This document shows, in pieces, positions 32,408-41,007 of a stretch of 64,000 nt of DNA. Source of the DNA: Pseudomonas ovata (lineage in GTDB: Bacteria > Pseudomonadota > Gammaproteobacteria > Pseudomonadales > Pseudomonadaceae). The notes under the pieces are model-generated. The model was not told where the DNA came from, did no database searches, and worked only from the letters and a program-made list of their open reading frames with translations. The position numbers were made by a program, and so were the translations under genes. Each line of letters starts with the position of its first letter. Within the stretch, counting starts at the first letter, position 1. The stretch is taken from NCBI RefSeq assembly GCF_003131185.1, contig NZ_QFFU01000019.1:1-64000 (forward strand), given 5' to 3'.

Positions 32408-33594
32408 TGCACCACGCCCTCGTCTTTCAAGCGCGCAATGGCATCTTCAGTCAGGCCCAGATCGGCCAGAACCGCCTGGGTATGTTGCCCCAGGCCTGGC
32501 CCTTGCCAGTTCACGCTGCCTGGTGTTTCTGACATTTTGGGAACAATGCCTGGCATCTTGACGCGGGCACCGCCTGGCAGATCGGCATCCAGAATCATGT
32601 CCCGGGCAAGATAGTGTGGGTCGGCAACGATATCGGCTACGGAATAGATGCGCCCGGCAGGCACTTCGGCCTTTTCCAGGGTGTCGAGGACGACATCGAT
32701 CGGATGCCTTGCGCTCCAGTGGCTGATCGCTTCATCGAGTACGTTGCATTGCAGGGCCCGACCATCATTGTGCGCAAAAGCAGGATCCTCCCCCAAGTCC
32801 TCCCGGCCAATTGCAGCCATGAGACGTTTGAAAATAGGATCGCTGTTGCCAGCAATCACAACGTAACCGCCATCGGAGGTGGGGTAGGTATTGGAGGGCG
32901 CGATGCCCGGTAGCGCGCCGCCGCTACGCTCACGCACATGGCCAAGCATGTCGTACTCCGGCACGAGGCTTTCCATCACGTTGAAGACGCTTTCTGCCAG
33001 CGATACATCTACAACCTGTCCTTCACCTTGTCCCGTCTTGACCCGCAAGAGCGACATCAGTGCGCCGATGACCGCATGCATGGACGCCAGGGAGTCTCCG
33101 AGGCTTACTCCCACGCGTGCCGGTGGCGTGCCAGGCGTCCCCGTCGTGTACCGGATACCGCCCATCGCCTCGCCAATGGCGCCGAAACCAGGGCGGTCAC
33201 GATAAGGGCCCGACTGGCCATAACCCGAGATCCGCACCAATGTCAGCTTTGGGTTCAGCGCGTGAAGAACATCCCAGCCAATACCCAGTTTCTCGAGTGC
33301 ACCCGGCCGCAGGTTTTCAATCAGCACATCAGCGCTCTGCGCCAGTTGCTTGACGATGGCGATGCCTTCAGGCGACTTGAGGTTCAAGGCCAGGGATTTT
33401 TTGTTGCGCGATTGCAGGTACCACCAAAGAGAAGTGCCTTCGTGCAACTTTCGCCATTTACGAAGAGGATCTCCCTGCCCCAGCGTTTCGATCTTGATCA
33501 CCTCGGCACCAAACTCCGCCAGTATGCGAGCCGCAAACGGGGCCGCGATAAGGGTGCCGATTTCGATTACGCGAATACCGCTCAGAGCCGTCAT
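32404..33594 (-). CDS. CaiB/BaiF-family (class III) CoA transferase
   Basis: This 396-residue enzyme starts with the family motif SGIRVIEIGTLIAAPFAARILAE and EVIKIE. The catalytic Asp is probably in VSLGDSLASMHA (about residue 170). The class III mechanism moves CoA between carboxylic acids. With the coupled HMGL-like lyase it suggests activation and cleavage of a branched hydroxy-dicarboxylate; citramalate or 3-hydroxy-3-methylglutarate are candidates, not proven. Confidence 0.9.
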   Translation of the reverse strand: MTALSGIRVIEIGTLIAAPFAARILAEFGAEVIKIETLGQGDPLRKWRKLHEGTSLWWYLQSRNKKSLALNLKSPEGIAIVKQLAQSADVLIENLRPGALEKLGIGWDVLHALNPKLTLVRISGYGQSGPYRDRPGFGAIGEAMGGIRYTTGTPGTPPARVGVSLGDSLASMHAVIGALMSLLRVKTGQGEGQVVDVSLAESVFNVMESLVPEYDMLGHVRERSGGALPGIAPSNTYPTSDGGYVVIAGNSDPIFKRLMAAIGREDLGEDPAFAHNDGRALQCNVLDEAISHWSARHPIDVVLDTLEKAEVPAGRIYSVADIVADPHYLARDMILDADLPGGARVKMPGIVPKMSETPGSVNWQGPGLGQHTQAVLADLGLTEDAIARLKDEGVVQ

Positions 33595-33701
33595 GGCACG
33601 TCCTCTTGTTTCTTGGAATTTGAGCCAAGACTAGAGGACGGATGCTTGTGCAATCCAACGGTGATTTGGAAAGGGGCGTTCGCGTTTCGCGAACGAGTGA
33701 T

Positions 33702-34613
33702 TCAAGGCCGGGGTTGCTGCAGATGGTCAAATAATAACCGGCTCACCGGCGACAAGGACTCGCGCTCGCGCACCAATAACATCAGGGTCCGCTCAGACCA
33801 TTCATCGCTGAGGTGTACGGCCGTCAGCCCCAGACCTCGCCCAAACAACTCGAATGCCTTGAGCGGCAGAATACCGATGCCCATGTTGGCTTGAACCATA
33901 CGGCACACGGCATCGAACCCCGGGACATGAATACGCAGCCGCAGGGGTTCGCCCAAGGCCTTGGCCGCTGTATGGATACGGTTATTGATGGAGCTGGCAG
34001 CGTGCAGGCCTATCTGGTCGTATGGCAATGTCTCGAGGAAAGCGACTTCACCGCAGTGTGCCAGCGGATGATCATTGCGCATGGCAACGATCAGCCGGTC
34101 GCAGCGATAGGGCACAGACAAGAGGCCATGCGCATCGCTATCCATCGAACAGATACCGACGTCGGCCACACCGTCGATGATGCCCTGGACCACGCCGTCA
34201 CTGGGTCGCTCTTCCAGATCAACCTTCACGTGTGAATGATTCAAGACGAAATCGTGCAGGTCTTCCGGTAAAAACTGGATGATCGCCGAGAGGTTGGCAA
34301 GCATGCGAACGTAGCCGCGCAGGCCCTGCAAATGCTCGCCAACCTCGATGCCCACCTTTTCGACCTCTGTCAGCATGCGACGGGCATGATGCAGGAGGGT
34401 TTCGCCCGCGGCTGTCAGCGTCATTCCCTTCGCCGTGCGCGAAAACAAGGGAATGCCCAAAACAGCCTCAAGCTCCACTAACCGCTTACTGGCAGCTGAA
34501 ACCGCGATGGCCTCCCTTAACGCCGCACGCGTCAATGTGCCTTCTTCATGGACCGCCACGAACAACTGCAGAGTGACCAGATCCAGGCGCCGGATAAGCT
34601 GTTTGTGAAGCAT
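33702..34613 (-). CDS. LysR-family transcriptional regulator
   Basis: This 303-residue regulator has an N-terminal winged HTH (about 1-60: RRLDLVTLQLFVAVHEEGTL and ISAASKRL-like helix, FSRTAKGMTLTAAG). The C-terminal effector domain (about 90-295) contains VRMLANLSAIIQFLP. Start 34613 gives the standard layout; an earlier codon at 34697 adds unrelated residues. It precedes the CoA-transferase gene on the same strand and probably controls the cluster. The MITE begins 130 bp upstream of its start. Confidence 0.9.
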   Translation of the reverse strand: MLHKQLIRRLDLVTLQLFVAVHEEGTLTRAALREAIAVSAASKRLVELEAVLGIPLFSRTAKGMTLTAAGETLLHHARRMLTEVEKVGIEVGEHLQGLRGYVRMLANLSAIIQFLPEDLHDFVLNHSHVKVDLEERPSDGVVQGIIDGVADVGICSMDSDAHGLLSVPYRCDRLIVAMRNDHPLAHCGEVAFLETLPYDQIGLHAASSINNRIHTAAKALGEPLRLRIHVPGFDAVCRMVQANMGIGILPLKAFELFGRGLGLTAVHLSDEWSERTLMLLVRERESLSPVSRLLFDHLQQPRP

Positions 34614-34743
34614 GAGGCGTTTCCAGGGATGGAGAAAAAACCAGCTTAACCCAGCGCAACCGATGGGTGCGCGCGCCGGTTTGTTCAGCGCATTCAATGT
34701 TTCGCAAGACGTAGAAAAGGATCACTCTCTTTTCAGGTTCCTA

Positions 34744-34949
34744 GGGTCTGTTGCCGTTTCAGCACGAGCCGCGTTGCCGGGCCCAATCTCGCCAGGCGGT
34801 GTTGGGCACGCAACCCGAAGGGCCGGGCCTGTTTTGCCGCGAGACTGCGTTACTCGCCACTCATCTGGAATGACCAGACTTCGCGGCGCCTGCCTTGCCT
34901 CGCGGCAAAACGGGCGCCGGCGCGGCCGTGCTGAAACGGCAACAGACCC
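34744..34949. mobile_element. 206-bp MITE with IS5-type terminal repeats
   Basis: The ends are perfect 23-bp inverted repeats beginning gggtctgttgccgtttcagc. The first 18 bases equal the right terminal repeat of the IS5 element at 3052-3908. A TA duplication flanks it (34742-34743, 34950-34951). The interior has no coding capacity and is itself partly palindromic (gttttgccgcgag / ctcgcggcaaaac). It is a non-autonomous derivative mobilised by an IS5-type transposase. The right end lies inside the stop codon of the CPBP gene. Confidence 0.85.
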
Positions 34950-35650
34950 TAATACAACAGCAGCCCCCGCACCATGCCCAGGGCGAGCACCGAACTGTGC
35001 AGCAGCAAGGGCGCCAGCAGGCCTGCGCTGCGTATCCGGGCGTGCGCCAGGATGACCGCGATCAGGCTGAACAGCAGTAAGCCTGTCCAATGCGGCTGAT
35101 GCTGGTACGCGAAAAGGTAAAGGGCGCTGGTCGCCAGGATCGCCACATACCGCCAGACGCGTTGCTCAACGGGGAACAGGCGGATCAGAAAGTGCCGGTA
35201 CAGCAACTCCTCGATCAGAGGGAGAACGGTGAGCAACAGGGTAAGGATCAGCACCCTTTGCGCCATCGAAGCCTTCAATCCATGCGTCGCCACCAAGGGC
35301 TCAGACTTATACCCAAGCGCAAAGTCCAGGCCCGTGCACAGCAACAGACTGACCACCAGCCAGGGAAAACACCGCTTGAACGTTGCGCCCACGTCATGGC
35401 CCATGACAGCCCGTATGCCACCGGAGTGCCTGCGCTCGAACACTGCCACGGCCAAGAGCACGGTGGCCTGGACACTGCCGATCATCAAGAGCTGCAGCCC
35501 GGTCCAGCCACTGGCGCCCACGATCGTCATCAGCACCGCTTGAGTCGCCAGGCCTGAAGCGATTGCCAGCAAGAGCATCGCAAGACGACGCCGCCAGGAG
35601 TAGGCGTCTGTGCAGGCGGCGGATTGCCCGCCAGGTGCTTGGTTCTTCAC
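34949..35650 (-). CDS. CPBP-family intramembrane metalloprotease (Abi-like)
   Basis: This 233-residue membrane protein has about seven hydrophobic helices. The CPBP/CAAX-protease motif 1, EELLYRHFLI (Glu-Glu...Arg), is at about residue 160 and the third-motif His is in LLLHSSVLAL. The middle motif His is seen at YQHQPHW. Members process proteins or act in bacteriocin immunity. The stop TAG is made by the TA target duplication plus the first base of the MITE; the same stop would exist without it, so the protein end is unchanged. Confidence 0.82.
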   Translation of the reverse strand: MKNQAPGGQSAACTDAYSWRRRLAMLLLAIASGLATQAVLMTIVGASGWTGLQLLMIGSVQATVLLAVAVFERRHSGGIRAVMGHDVGATFKRCFPWLVVSLLLCTGLDFALGYKSEPLVATHGLKASMAQRVLILTLLLTVLPLIEELLYRHFLIRLFPVEQRVWRYVAILATSALYLFAYQHQPHWTGLLLFSLIAVILAHARIRSAGLLAPLLLHSSVLALGMVRGLLLY

Positions 35651-35813
35651 GCCCTGTTTCCTTGAACGATGGAGAGGGTGGGCATGTTACTGAACCGTGC
35701 CACAGGGTTCACTGACTTTGCAGCGCTTCAGGCCGGCCCTTGTCTCGCAACAGCCGGCTGGCGTATACAAGGCGGCACATTTTTACTGTGCCCCAACCCA
35801 AAGGACGGACCCC

Positions 35814-36119
35814 GTGATTACCTGCCACCTCAAATACGTCATCGACCCCTACCAGTTGCCGGCCTTCGAACGCTACGCGCGTCAATGGATCGGCCTGGTG
35901 AGGCGCTTTGGCGGCCAGCACCACGGCTACCTCATGCCCTCGGAAGGCGCCAACAACATTTCCTATTGCTCGTTCAGCTTTGCCAGCCTGGCCGATTACG
36001 AACGCTATCGGCAGGACGCGGCGCAAGACCCTGAATGCATGCGGCTGATGGACGAGGCCAACGAGCTGAAGTTCATTGTGAGTTACGAACGCAGCTTCAT
36101 GCGGCCTGTGTTCGATTGA
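35814..36119 (+). CDS. NIPSNAP-family protein
   Basis: This 101-residue protein starts at GTG 35814 with AAGGA eight bases before. It fits the NIPSNAP fold, a ferredoxin-like alpha+beta barrel dimer: ITCHLKYVIDPYQLPAFERY, FGGQHHGYLMPSEGANN and SFASLADYERYRQD. The role is unknown; such proteins often accompany monooxygenases or degradative enzymes. It stands alone and is followed by a BIME. Confidence 0.85.
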   Translation: MITCHLKYVIDPYQLPAFERYARQWIGLVRRFGGQHHGYLMPSEGANNISYCSFSFASLADYERYRQDAAQDPECMRLMDEANELKFIVSYERSFMRPVFD

Positions 36120-36139
36120 AACCCGGTACGGCATCAAGC

Positions 36140-36268
36140 CTGTAGGCGCGCGGGGGCGGCCATCTGTCTTGCCGGCGACCGGCTGCGTCAGCAGTCGTAA
36201 ATTTTCAGCGTTTCCGAAATTTTTCGAGCGCTAGCGCACTCGGTCGCCGGCAAGCGGGCTCCTACAGG
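36140..36268. repeat. BIME (REP pair), long type A
   Basis: Two opposed REP arms (tgtaggcgcgc ... gggctcctaca) enclose the A-family spacer tgcgtcagcagtcgtaaatt and a segment with gagcgctagcgcactcgg. It belongs to the family that recurs at 39505, 46085, 47516, 48194, 61197, 61321 and 63096. Confidence 0.8.
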
Positions 36269-36302
36269 TCTGGTTGCAGCCTGGCATGACTCTTTTTGAA
36301 CC

Positions 36303-37040
36303 TCAGGAAATCTCGATCTGGTAACGGAACCCGCCGGCCGCGGCGCGGGACAGGCGGTATTCCAGGGGGGATCGGTCATAGCCCAGCGCCGTGCGCTCGA
36401 TGGTGACCACCGGTGCACCGACCTCGATCGACAGGGTCTCGGCCATGGCCTTGTCGGCCGCGCCGACGGTAAGGGTTTCTTTGGCTGAGGCGATGCATTG
36501 CCCGCACTGCTTTTCATAGAGCGGATAGAGCAATTCACCGAAGCTCGCCGAGTCGATTTCCATCAAGGCCCCGAAGCGGCTGGCGCAGAGCCAGATTTGC
36601 TCGTGAAACAACACGCGGCCTTCGACCATGCGCAGGCGTTCCATGTACACGACCTGCTCACCCTCGCTCAGCGCCAACGCATCGGCCACCGCCTTCGACG
36701 GGGCCTGCAAGGCTTTGCTGAGGATACGGCTGGTGGGGATTTCACGCCCGCCGCCGGCATTCACCTGGCGAAAGAAACGCGCCAGCGAAGTCTCGAAGTT
36801 CGGACGGCGCACAAAGGTGCCACGGCCCTGGCTGCGCAACAGCAGCCCTTCGTTGACCAGCGTATCCACGGCCTTGCGCACCGTGCCGATGGCCACGCCG
36901 TAATGCCGGGTCAGCTCCGCCTCCGTGGGAATAGGGGCGTCAGGGGTCCATTCGCGGGCCGCGATCTTGGCCAGCATTTCTTCTCTGAGGCGCTGATACA
37001 GCGGCAGCCGCTCGTCGTATCCCAAGGTTGATGTGTTCAT
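36303..37040 (-). CDS. GntR/HutC-family regulator (UTRA domain)
   Basis: The 245-residue protein has a GntR winged HTH (about 12-75: LPLYQRLREEMLAKIAAREW, then TEAELTRHYGVAIGTVRKAVD). The UTRA effector domain (about 95-240) contains GEQVVYMERLRMVEGRVLFHEQ. The start at 37040 is used. It is divergent from the amidohydrolase-MatC operon, and a palindrome lies between them at 37128, so it probably represses that operon until a ligand binds. Confidence 0.88.
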   Translation of the reverse strand: MNTSTLGYDERLPLYQRLREEMLAKIAAREWTPDAPIPTEAELTRHYGVAIGTVRKAVDTLVNEGLLLRSQGRGTFVRRPNFETSLARFFRQVNAGGGREIPTSRILSKALQAPSKAVADALALSEGEQVVYMERLRMVEGRVLFHEQIWLCASRFGALMEIDSASFGELLYPLYEKQCGQCIASAKETLTVGAADKAMAETLSIEVGAPVVTIERTALGYDRSPLEYRLSRAAAGGFRYQIEIS

Positions 37041-37127
37041 TTCTTGATCAGTCCTTATCCGATGCCGATGCACTTTATCACTGCGGCATTGATTGACAGA
37101 TATCGAGCACTAAAGATATGGTCATAC

Positions 37128-37160
37128 ATTCATCTATATGAATCTGCGCAACCCTATAAT
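37128..37160 (+). promoter_or_regulatory. palindromic operator and -10 box for amidohydrolase operon
   Basis: The 16-bp palindrome ATTCATctatATGAAT (37128-37143) sits where the -35 box should be for a perfect TATAAT at 37155-37160, about 70 bases before the amidohydrolase start. This fits repression by the divergent GntR regulator; the operator assignment is inference. Confidence 0.5.
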
Positions 37161-37231
37161 TTAGTTCGTTTCCCGGCCTGCTCGCTGTTGGCAAGCCTCG
37201 TCACGACCACAACAAATCACGGTTTCTGCTT

Positions 37232-38065
37232 ATGACGCTTTCCCTGTCGCCCTGCCTGCAAGGCGTGGACACGCACGCGCACATCTTCCGCCAGGATTTG
37301 CCGATGGTGCCTGGCCGCCGCTACAGCCCTCACTACGATGCGTTGGTCGAGGACTACCTCAAGCACCTTGATCGCCATGGCCTGGCGTACGGCGTGCTGA
37401 TCCAGCCGAGTTTCCTCGGCACCGATAACCACTACCTGCTTGCGGCGCTAAGGCGTTATCCACAGCGGCTGCGAGCCGTGGCCGTGGTCGAGGCCGACGT
37501 CAGCGAGGCGCAACTGGACGAGTTGGCCGAGGCCGGCGTGGTGGGCATTCGGCTCAACCTGATCGGCAAGGCCCTGGCCGACTACACGGGCCCTGCCTGG
37601 ACCGGCCTGTTCGAGCGCCTGGCCCGGCGCGGCTGGCAGGTCGAGATTCAGCGCGGCATCGACGACGTGGCACTGATCGTGCCGGACATCCTCGCGTGCG
37701 GTGTCGATGTGGTGATCGATCATTTTGGCCTGCCCACCGGTGGCATCGAGCCTGAAAAGCCCAACCACAAGGCCTTTCTCGGGTTACTGGCCCACGAGCG
37801 CGTCTGGCTCAAGCTCTCGGCGCCTTACCGCAGCCAGTCGAACCTTGAGCAGGCCCGGCAGGTTCTGGCGCAGGTGCGCGAGTCGAGCGGCGGCATCGCG
37901 CGATTGCTCTGGGGCAGCGACTGGCCCAACACCCAGTTCGAAGACCAGACCGACTACGAGCGTCAGGTCGCTTTCATCGAAGCGCTGCTACCGGACCCGA
38001 ACGAACGCACCCGGATACTGCTGACTAACCCGGCGAAGCTGTTCGGCTTCGACGTTTCGCGCTAA
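37232..38065 (+). CDS. amidohydrolase 2 (TIM-barrel metal-dependent hydrolase)
   Basis: This 277-residue enzyme is of the Amidohydro_2 superfamily: VDTHAHIF (metal HxH), VVIDHFGLPTGG and the active-site Asp in LLWGSDWPNTQFE. Such enzymes include lactonases (LigI type) and decarboxylases acting on aromatic or sugar-acid intermediates. It is the first gene of a two-gene operon with a MatC transporter, 30 bases apart, under a GntR regulator. The substrate is unknown; a lactone or dicarboxylate is plausible. Confidence 0.85.
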   Translation: MTLSLSPCLQGVDTHAHIFRQDLPMVPGRRYSPHYDALVEDYLKHLDRHGLAYGVLIQPSFLGTDNHYLLAALRRYPQRLRAVAVVEADVSEAQLDELAEAGVVGIRLNLIGKALADYTGPAWTGLFERLARRGWQVEIQRGIDDVALIVPDILACGVDVVIDHFGLPTGGIEPEKPNHKAFLGLLAHERVWLKLSAPYRSQSNLEQARQVLAQVRESSGGIARLLWGSDWPNTQFEDQTDYERQVAFIEALLPDPNERTRILLTNPAKLFGFDVSR

Positions 38066-38095
38066 ACGACCCATAACAACAATAGGACATTCCTT

Positions 38096-39400
38096 ATGAT
38101 GAGCCTGCTCGTCGTGGCGGCAATCGTGGTTGCCGTCGCCCTTGGCTACAAGACCAGGATCAACATCGGTCTTTTCGCCATCGCCTTCGCTTACCTGATC
38201 GGCTGTTTCGGAATGGGGCTGAGCCCTTCCGAAATCATCGGCATGTGGCCGCTGAAGATCTTTTTCATCATCTTTGCGGTGTGCCTTTTCTATAGCTTCG
38301 CCACGGTCAATGGCACCCTGGAAAAGCTGGCCGAGCATTTGATCTACCGCTGCCGAAGCATGCCCCAGTTGCTTCCCTTCGCGGTGTTCTTTACCGCCAC
38401 GCTGATTGCGGCAATGGGCGCTGGCTACTACACAGTGCTGGCCTTCATGGCGCCGATCACCCTGTTGCTGTGCCAGCGCACGGGCATGAGCCTGATCACC
38501 GGCAGCATGGCGGTGAACTATGGCGCCTTGAGCGGCGCCAACTTCGTCTCCAGCCAGAGCGGCATTATCTTTCGAGGCCTGATGGTCAACGCCGGCATCC
38601 CCGAGAACGACGCCTTCATCAATGCGACCGCCATCTTCCTCAGTACCCTGGTGATTCCACTGCTGGTGATTTCCGTGCTGGTGTTTCTGACCGGGCAGGG
38701 CAAGGCGCTGAAGGCGTCTGCCTACGTAGCCACCGAGGCGACACCGCTGAACCGCGAACAGAAAATCACGCTGTGGCTGACGCTGACGATGATGGTCATT
38801 GTCCTGGCGGCACCTATCGCCCAGATCGCTTTCCCGGATAACACGACGGTGCGCTTTCTCAATTCCAAAATGGACATCGGCCTGATCGCCAGCGTGTTTT
38901 CCGTCATTGCGCTGCTGCTCAAGCTGGGTGACGAACGCAAGGTCATGGCCTCGGTGCCCTGGGCGACGTTGATCATGATCTGTGGTGTCGGCATGCTCAT
39001 CTCGGTGGCCATCAAGGCCGGGACCATCACTCTGCTGGCCTCGTGGATGGGCAGCAGCATCTCGCCGGTCATGGTGCCGATTGTCTTTGGCATCGTGGCG
39101 GCGTGCATGTCGCTGTTCTCCAGCACTCTGGGCGTGGTCACGCCGGCACTGTTCCCGATGGTGCCGCCGATTGCCGCCGCCATCGGGCTGGACCCCATGG
39201 TGCTGTTCGTGGCCATCGTGGTCGGCGCGCAGGCGACGTCCATCTCGCCATTCTCATCGGGTGGCAGCCTGATACTGGGCTGCTGCCCGACCGATCAGAG
39301 CCGTGCCTCGTTGTTCCCGCAGTTGCTCTTGCGCGCCGCACCGCTGGGGTTTGCGGCGGCACTGATATTCAATGCGGCTTTTACCTTTGCCTTGTTTTAA
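38096..39400 (+). CDS. MatC-type dicarboxylate transporter
   Basis: This 434-residue integral membrane protein has about 12 helices. The N-terminus (MSLLVVAAIVVAVALGYKTR, INIGLFAIAFAYLIGC) matches the MatC_N family of dicarboxylate carriers. It also shows a repeated loop ISPFSSGGSLILGC and SGANFVSSQSG, typical of DASS-like secondary carriers. It should import the substrate used by the amidohydrolase upstream. Two in-frame ATGs (38096 and 38099) are possible starts. Confidence 0.82.
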   Translation: MMSLLVVAAIVVAVALGYKTRINIGLFAIAFAYLIGCFGMGLSPSEIIGMWPLKIFFIIFAVCLFYSFATVNGTLEKLAEHLIYRCRSMPQLLPFAVFFTATLIAAMGAGYYTVLAFMAPITLLLCQRTGMSLITGSMAVNYGALSGANFVSSQSGIIFRGLMVNAGIPENDAFINATAIFLSTLVIPLLVISVLVFLTGQGKALKASAYVATEATPLNREQKITLWLTLTMMVIVLAAPIAQIAFPDNTTVRFLNSKMDIGLIASVFSVIALLLKLGDERKVMASVPWATLIMICGVGMLISVAIKAGTITLLASWMGSSISPVMVPIVFGIVAACMSLFSSTLGVVTPALFPMVPPIAAAIGLDPMVLFVAIVVGAQATSISPFSSGGSLILGCCPTDQSRASLFPQLLLRAAPLGFAAALIFNAAFTFALF

Positions 39401-39503
39401 AAAGGCCAGGCCGGCACGCAGCGTCTGTAAGTCCGCTGCTGCCGCAAGGCTGCCTCTCTCAGGCAAAGATTAAGTTGCTGATTTTATTGAGTTTAAAAAA
39501 CAC

Positions 39504-39610
39504 CTGTGGGAGGCGGCTTGCCGGCGATTGAGCGCGAAGCGCTCACAGACATCTGCGAAACGCTGCAAATCTACGACTGCTGCGCAGCCGGTCACCGGCA
39601 AGCGGGCTTA
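39504..39610. repeat. BIME, type A/C hybrid
   Basis: This starts as the C-type arm (ctgtgggaggcggcttgccg), continues with the A-type centre (aaatctacgactgctgcgca) and ends gccggtcaccggcaagcggg. It lies between matC and the convergent sensor-kinase gene. Confidence 0.75.
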
Positions 39611-39639
39611 CCGGGTTACAGGTTTGCTGCATGACAGCG

Positions 39640-41007
39640 CTAGCGCCTGAGCAGCTCCAGGGTTGCCTTCAGGCCGCCGCCGGGGCGGTTTTCAAGCCTG
39701 ACCTGGCCGCCCAGGCGTTTGGCGATGGTCTGCACGATGGTCAGGCCCAGCCCTGCGCCCTGCGCGTTGCCACGGCTGTAGAAGCGTTCGAACAGCCTGT
39801 CCCGCTCTGCTTCGTCGATGCCGGGGCCTTCGTCTTCGACGCTCAGAACCAGATGGGTGTCCAGGCTTGCCAGCCGTACGGCGATCAAGCCTTGCGGCGG
39901 GGAAAAGTTCGCGGCGTTGGTGAGCAGGTTGTGCAAGGCGATGGTGATGGCCGATGTGTCGAGGCGCACCTGATAGTTGCCTGGCTCGACATGTAATTCA
40001 AGCTCCAGGCCCTTGTCGAGCAGCCAGGCGCTCAATTGCACCAGGCTGTCGCGCACCGTGTCTTCCAGGTCGACCTTCGGGCCTGTGGGCCCCCCGGCCT
40101 GTGGTTCGAGACGGGCCATGGTCAGCAACTGGTTGACCAGCCGGTCGGTGCGGTCCACGCCGCTGATCAGGTGATAGAGCGACTCGCGGCGTTGTTCCTC
40201 GGTGCCTGCTTCCAGCAGGTTCTGCGCATGCACGCGCAGCACCGCCAGCGGCGTGCGCATTTCATGCGCGGCATCGGCGATGAAGCGCCGCTCGCGACCC
40301 AGGGCGGCCTGGATCTGGGCCAGCATGCGGTTCAGGGCCGACTGCATCGGTTCCAGCTCTGTGGGCAGCGGCATCAGTTGCAACGGCTCCAGGGCGCCGG
40401 CGTGACGGGCCCGCAGGGTAGCGGCCATGTCTGCCAGAGGCTTGAGTCCCCAGCCGATCGCCAGCCAGACCAGCATGGCGAGGATCAGGCTGCCCAGGAC
40501 ATTGGGCCACAACGTATGGCGCAGGATGCGCGACACCAGGTCCGAGCGCACATCATCACGCTCACCCACCCAGATGCGCAGCTGGTTTTCCTTGTCTTGC
40601 AACAGAAAGGCCCGCCAGGTGCGATGGTTGAGGTCGACCACGTCGCTGAAGCCGGGCGTGGTCGGTGCCGGCTCGAAGGCCGGGGCGCTGGCGGTCCTCA
40701 CCAGCACTTCGCCCTGGGGGCTCCACACCTGAAACGCGATCTTGGCTTCATAGGGATGCCCATCGACCCGTGGCATGGCTTCACCCAGGGCCTTGTTGAA
40801 GGCCTGATACAGGTCGGCATGTTCCTGCGCCGCCAGCGGCATGCGCATGATGCCCTGCAGCAGCCGTGCACTTTGCGCCAGCTGGGCGTCGTACACCTCG
40901 GCGATTTCATGGTTGCTGTCGTGCACGTTGAGCAGGCTGATCACCAGCAGGCCGCTGAGCAGCAGGCCGATGATCAAGGTAAGGGTGCGCCGCCGGATCG
41001 AGGTCAT
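39640..41007 (-). CDS. sensor histidine kinase (PmrB/QseC-like)
   Basis: This 455-residue kinase has two membrane segments (about 8-27 and 165-187) around a periplasmic sensor of about 135 residues, then HAMP (about 188-240). The H-box is RRFIADAAHEMRTPLAVL (His about 250). N-box LHNLLTNAANFS, G1 EDEGPGIDE and G2 GAGLGLTIV follow. It is the last gene of the seven-gene operon and overlaps its response regulator by four bases. The signal is unknown. Being co-transcribed with the biosynthetic genes suggests it reads the state of the pathway or its product. Confidence 0.9.
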   Translation of the reverse strand: MTSIRRRTLTLIIGLLLSGLLVISLLNVHDSNHEIAEVYDAQLAQSARLLQGIMRMPLAAQEHADLYQAFNKALGEAMPRVDGHPYEAKIAFQVWSPQGEVLVRTASAPAFEPAPTTPGFSDVVDLNHRTWRAFLLQDKENQLRIWVGERDDVRSDLVSRILRHTLWPNVLGSLILAMLVWLAIGWGLKPLADMAATLRARHAGALEPLQLMPLPTELEPMQSALNRMLAQIQAALGRERRFIADAAHEMRTPLAVLRVHAQNLLEAGTEEQRRESLYHLISGVDRTDRLVNQLLTMARLEPQAGGPTGPKVDLEDTVRDSLVQLSAWLLDKGLELELHVEPGNYQVRLDTSAITIALHNLLTNAANFSPPQGLIAVRLASLDTHLVLSVEDEGPGIDEAERDRLFERFYSRGNAQGAGLGLTIVQTIAKRLGGQVRLENRPGGGLKATLELLRR

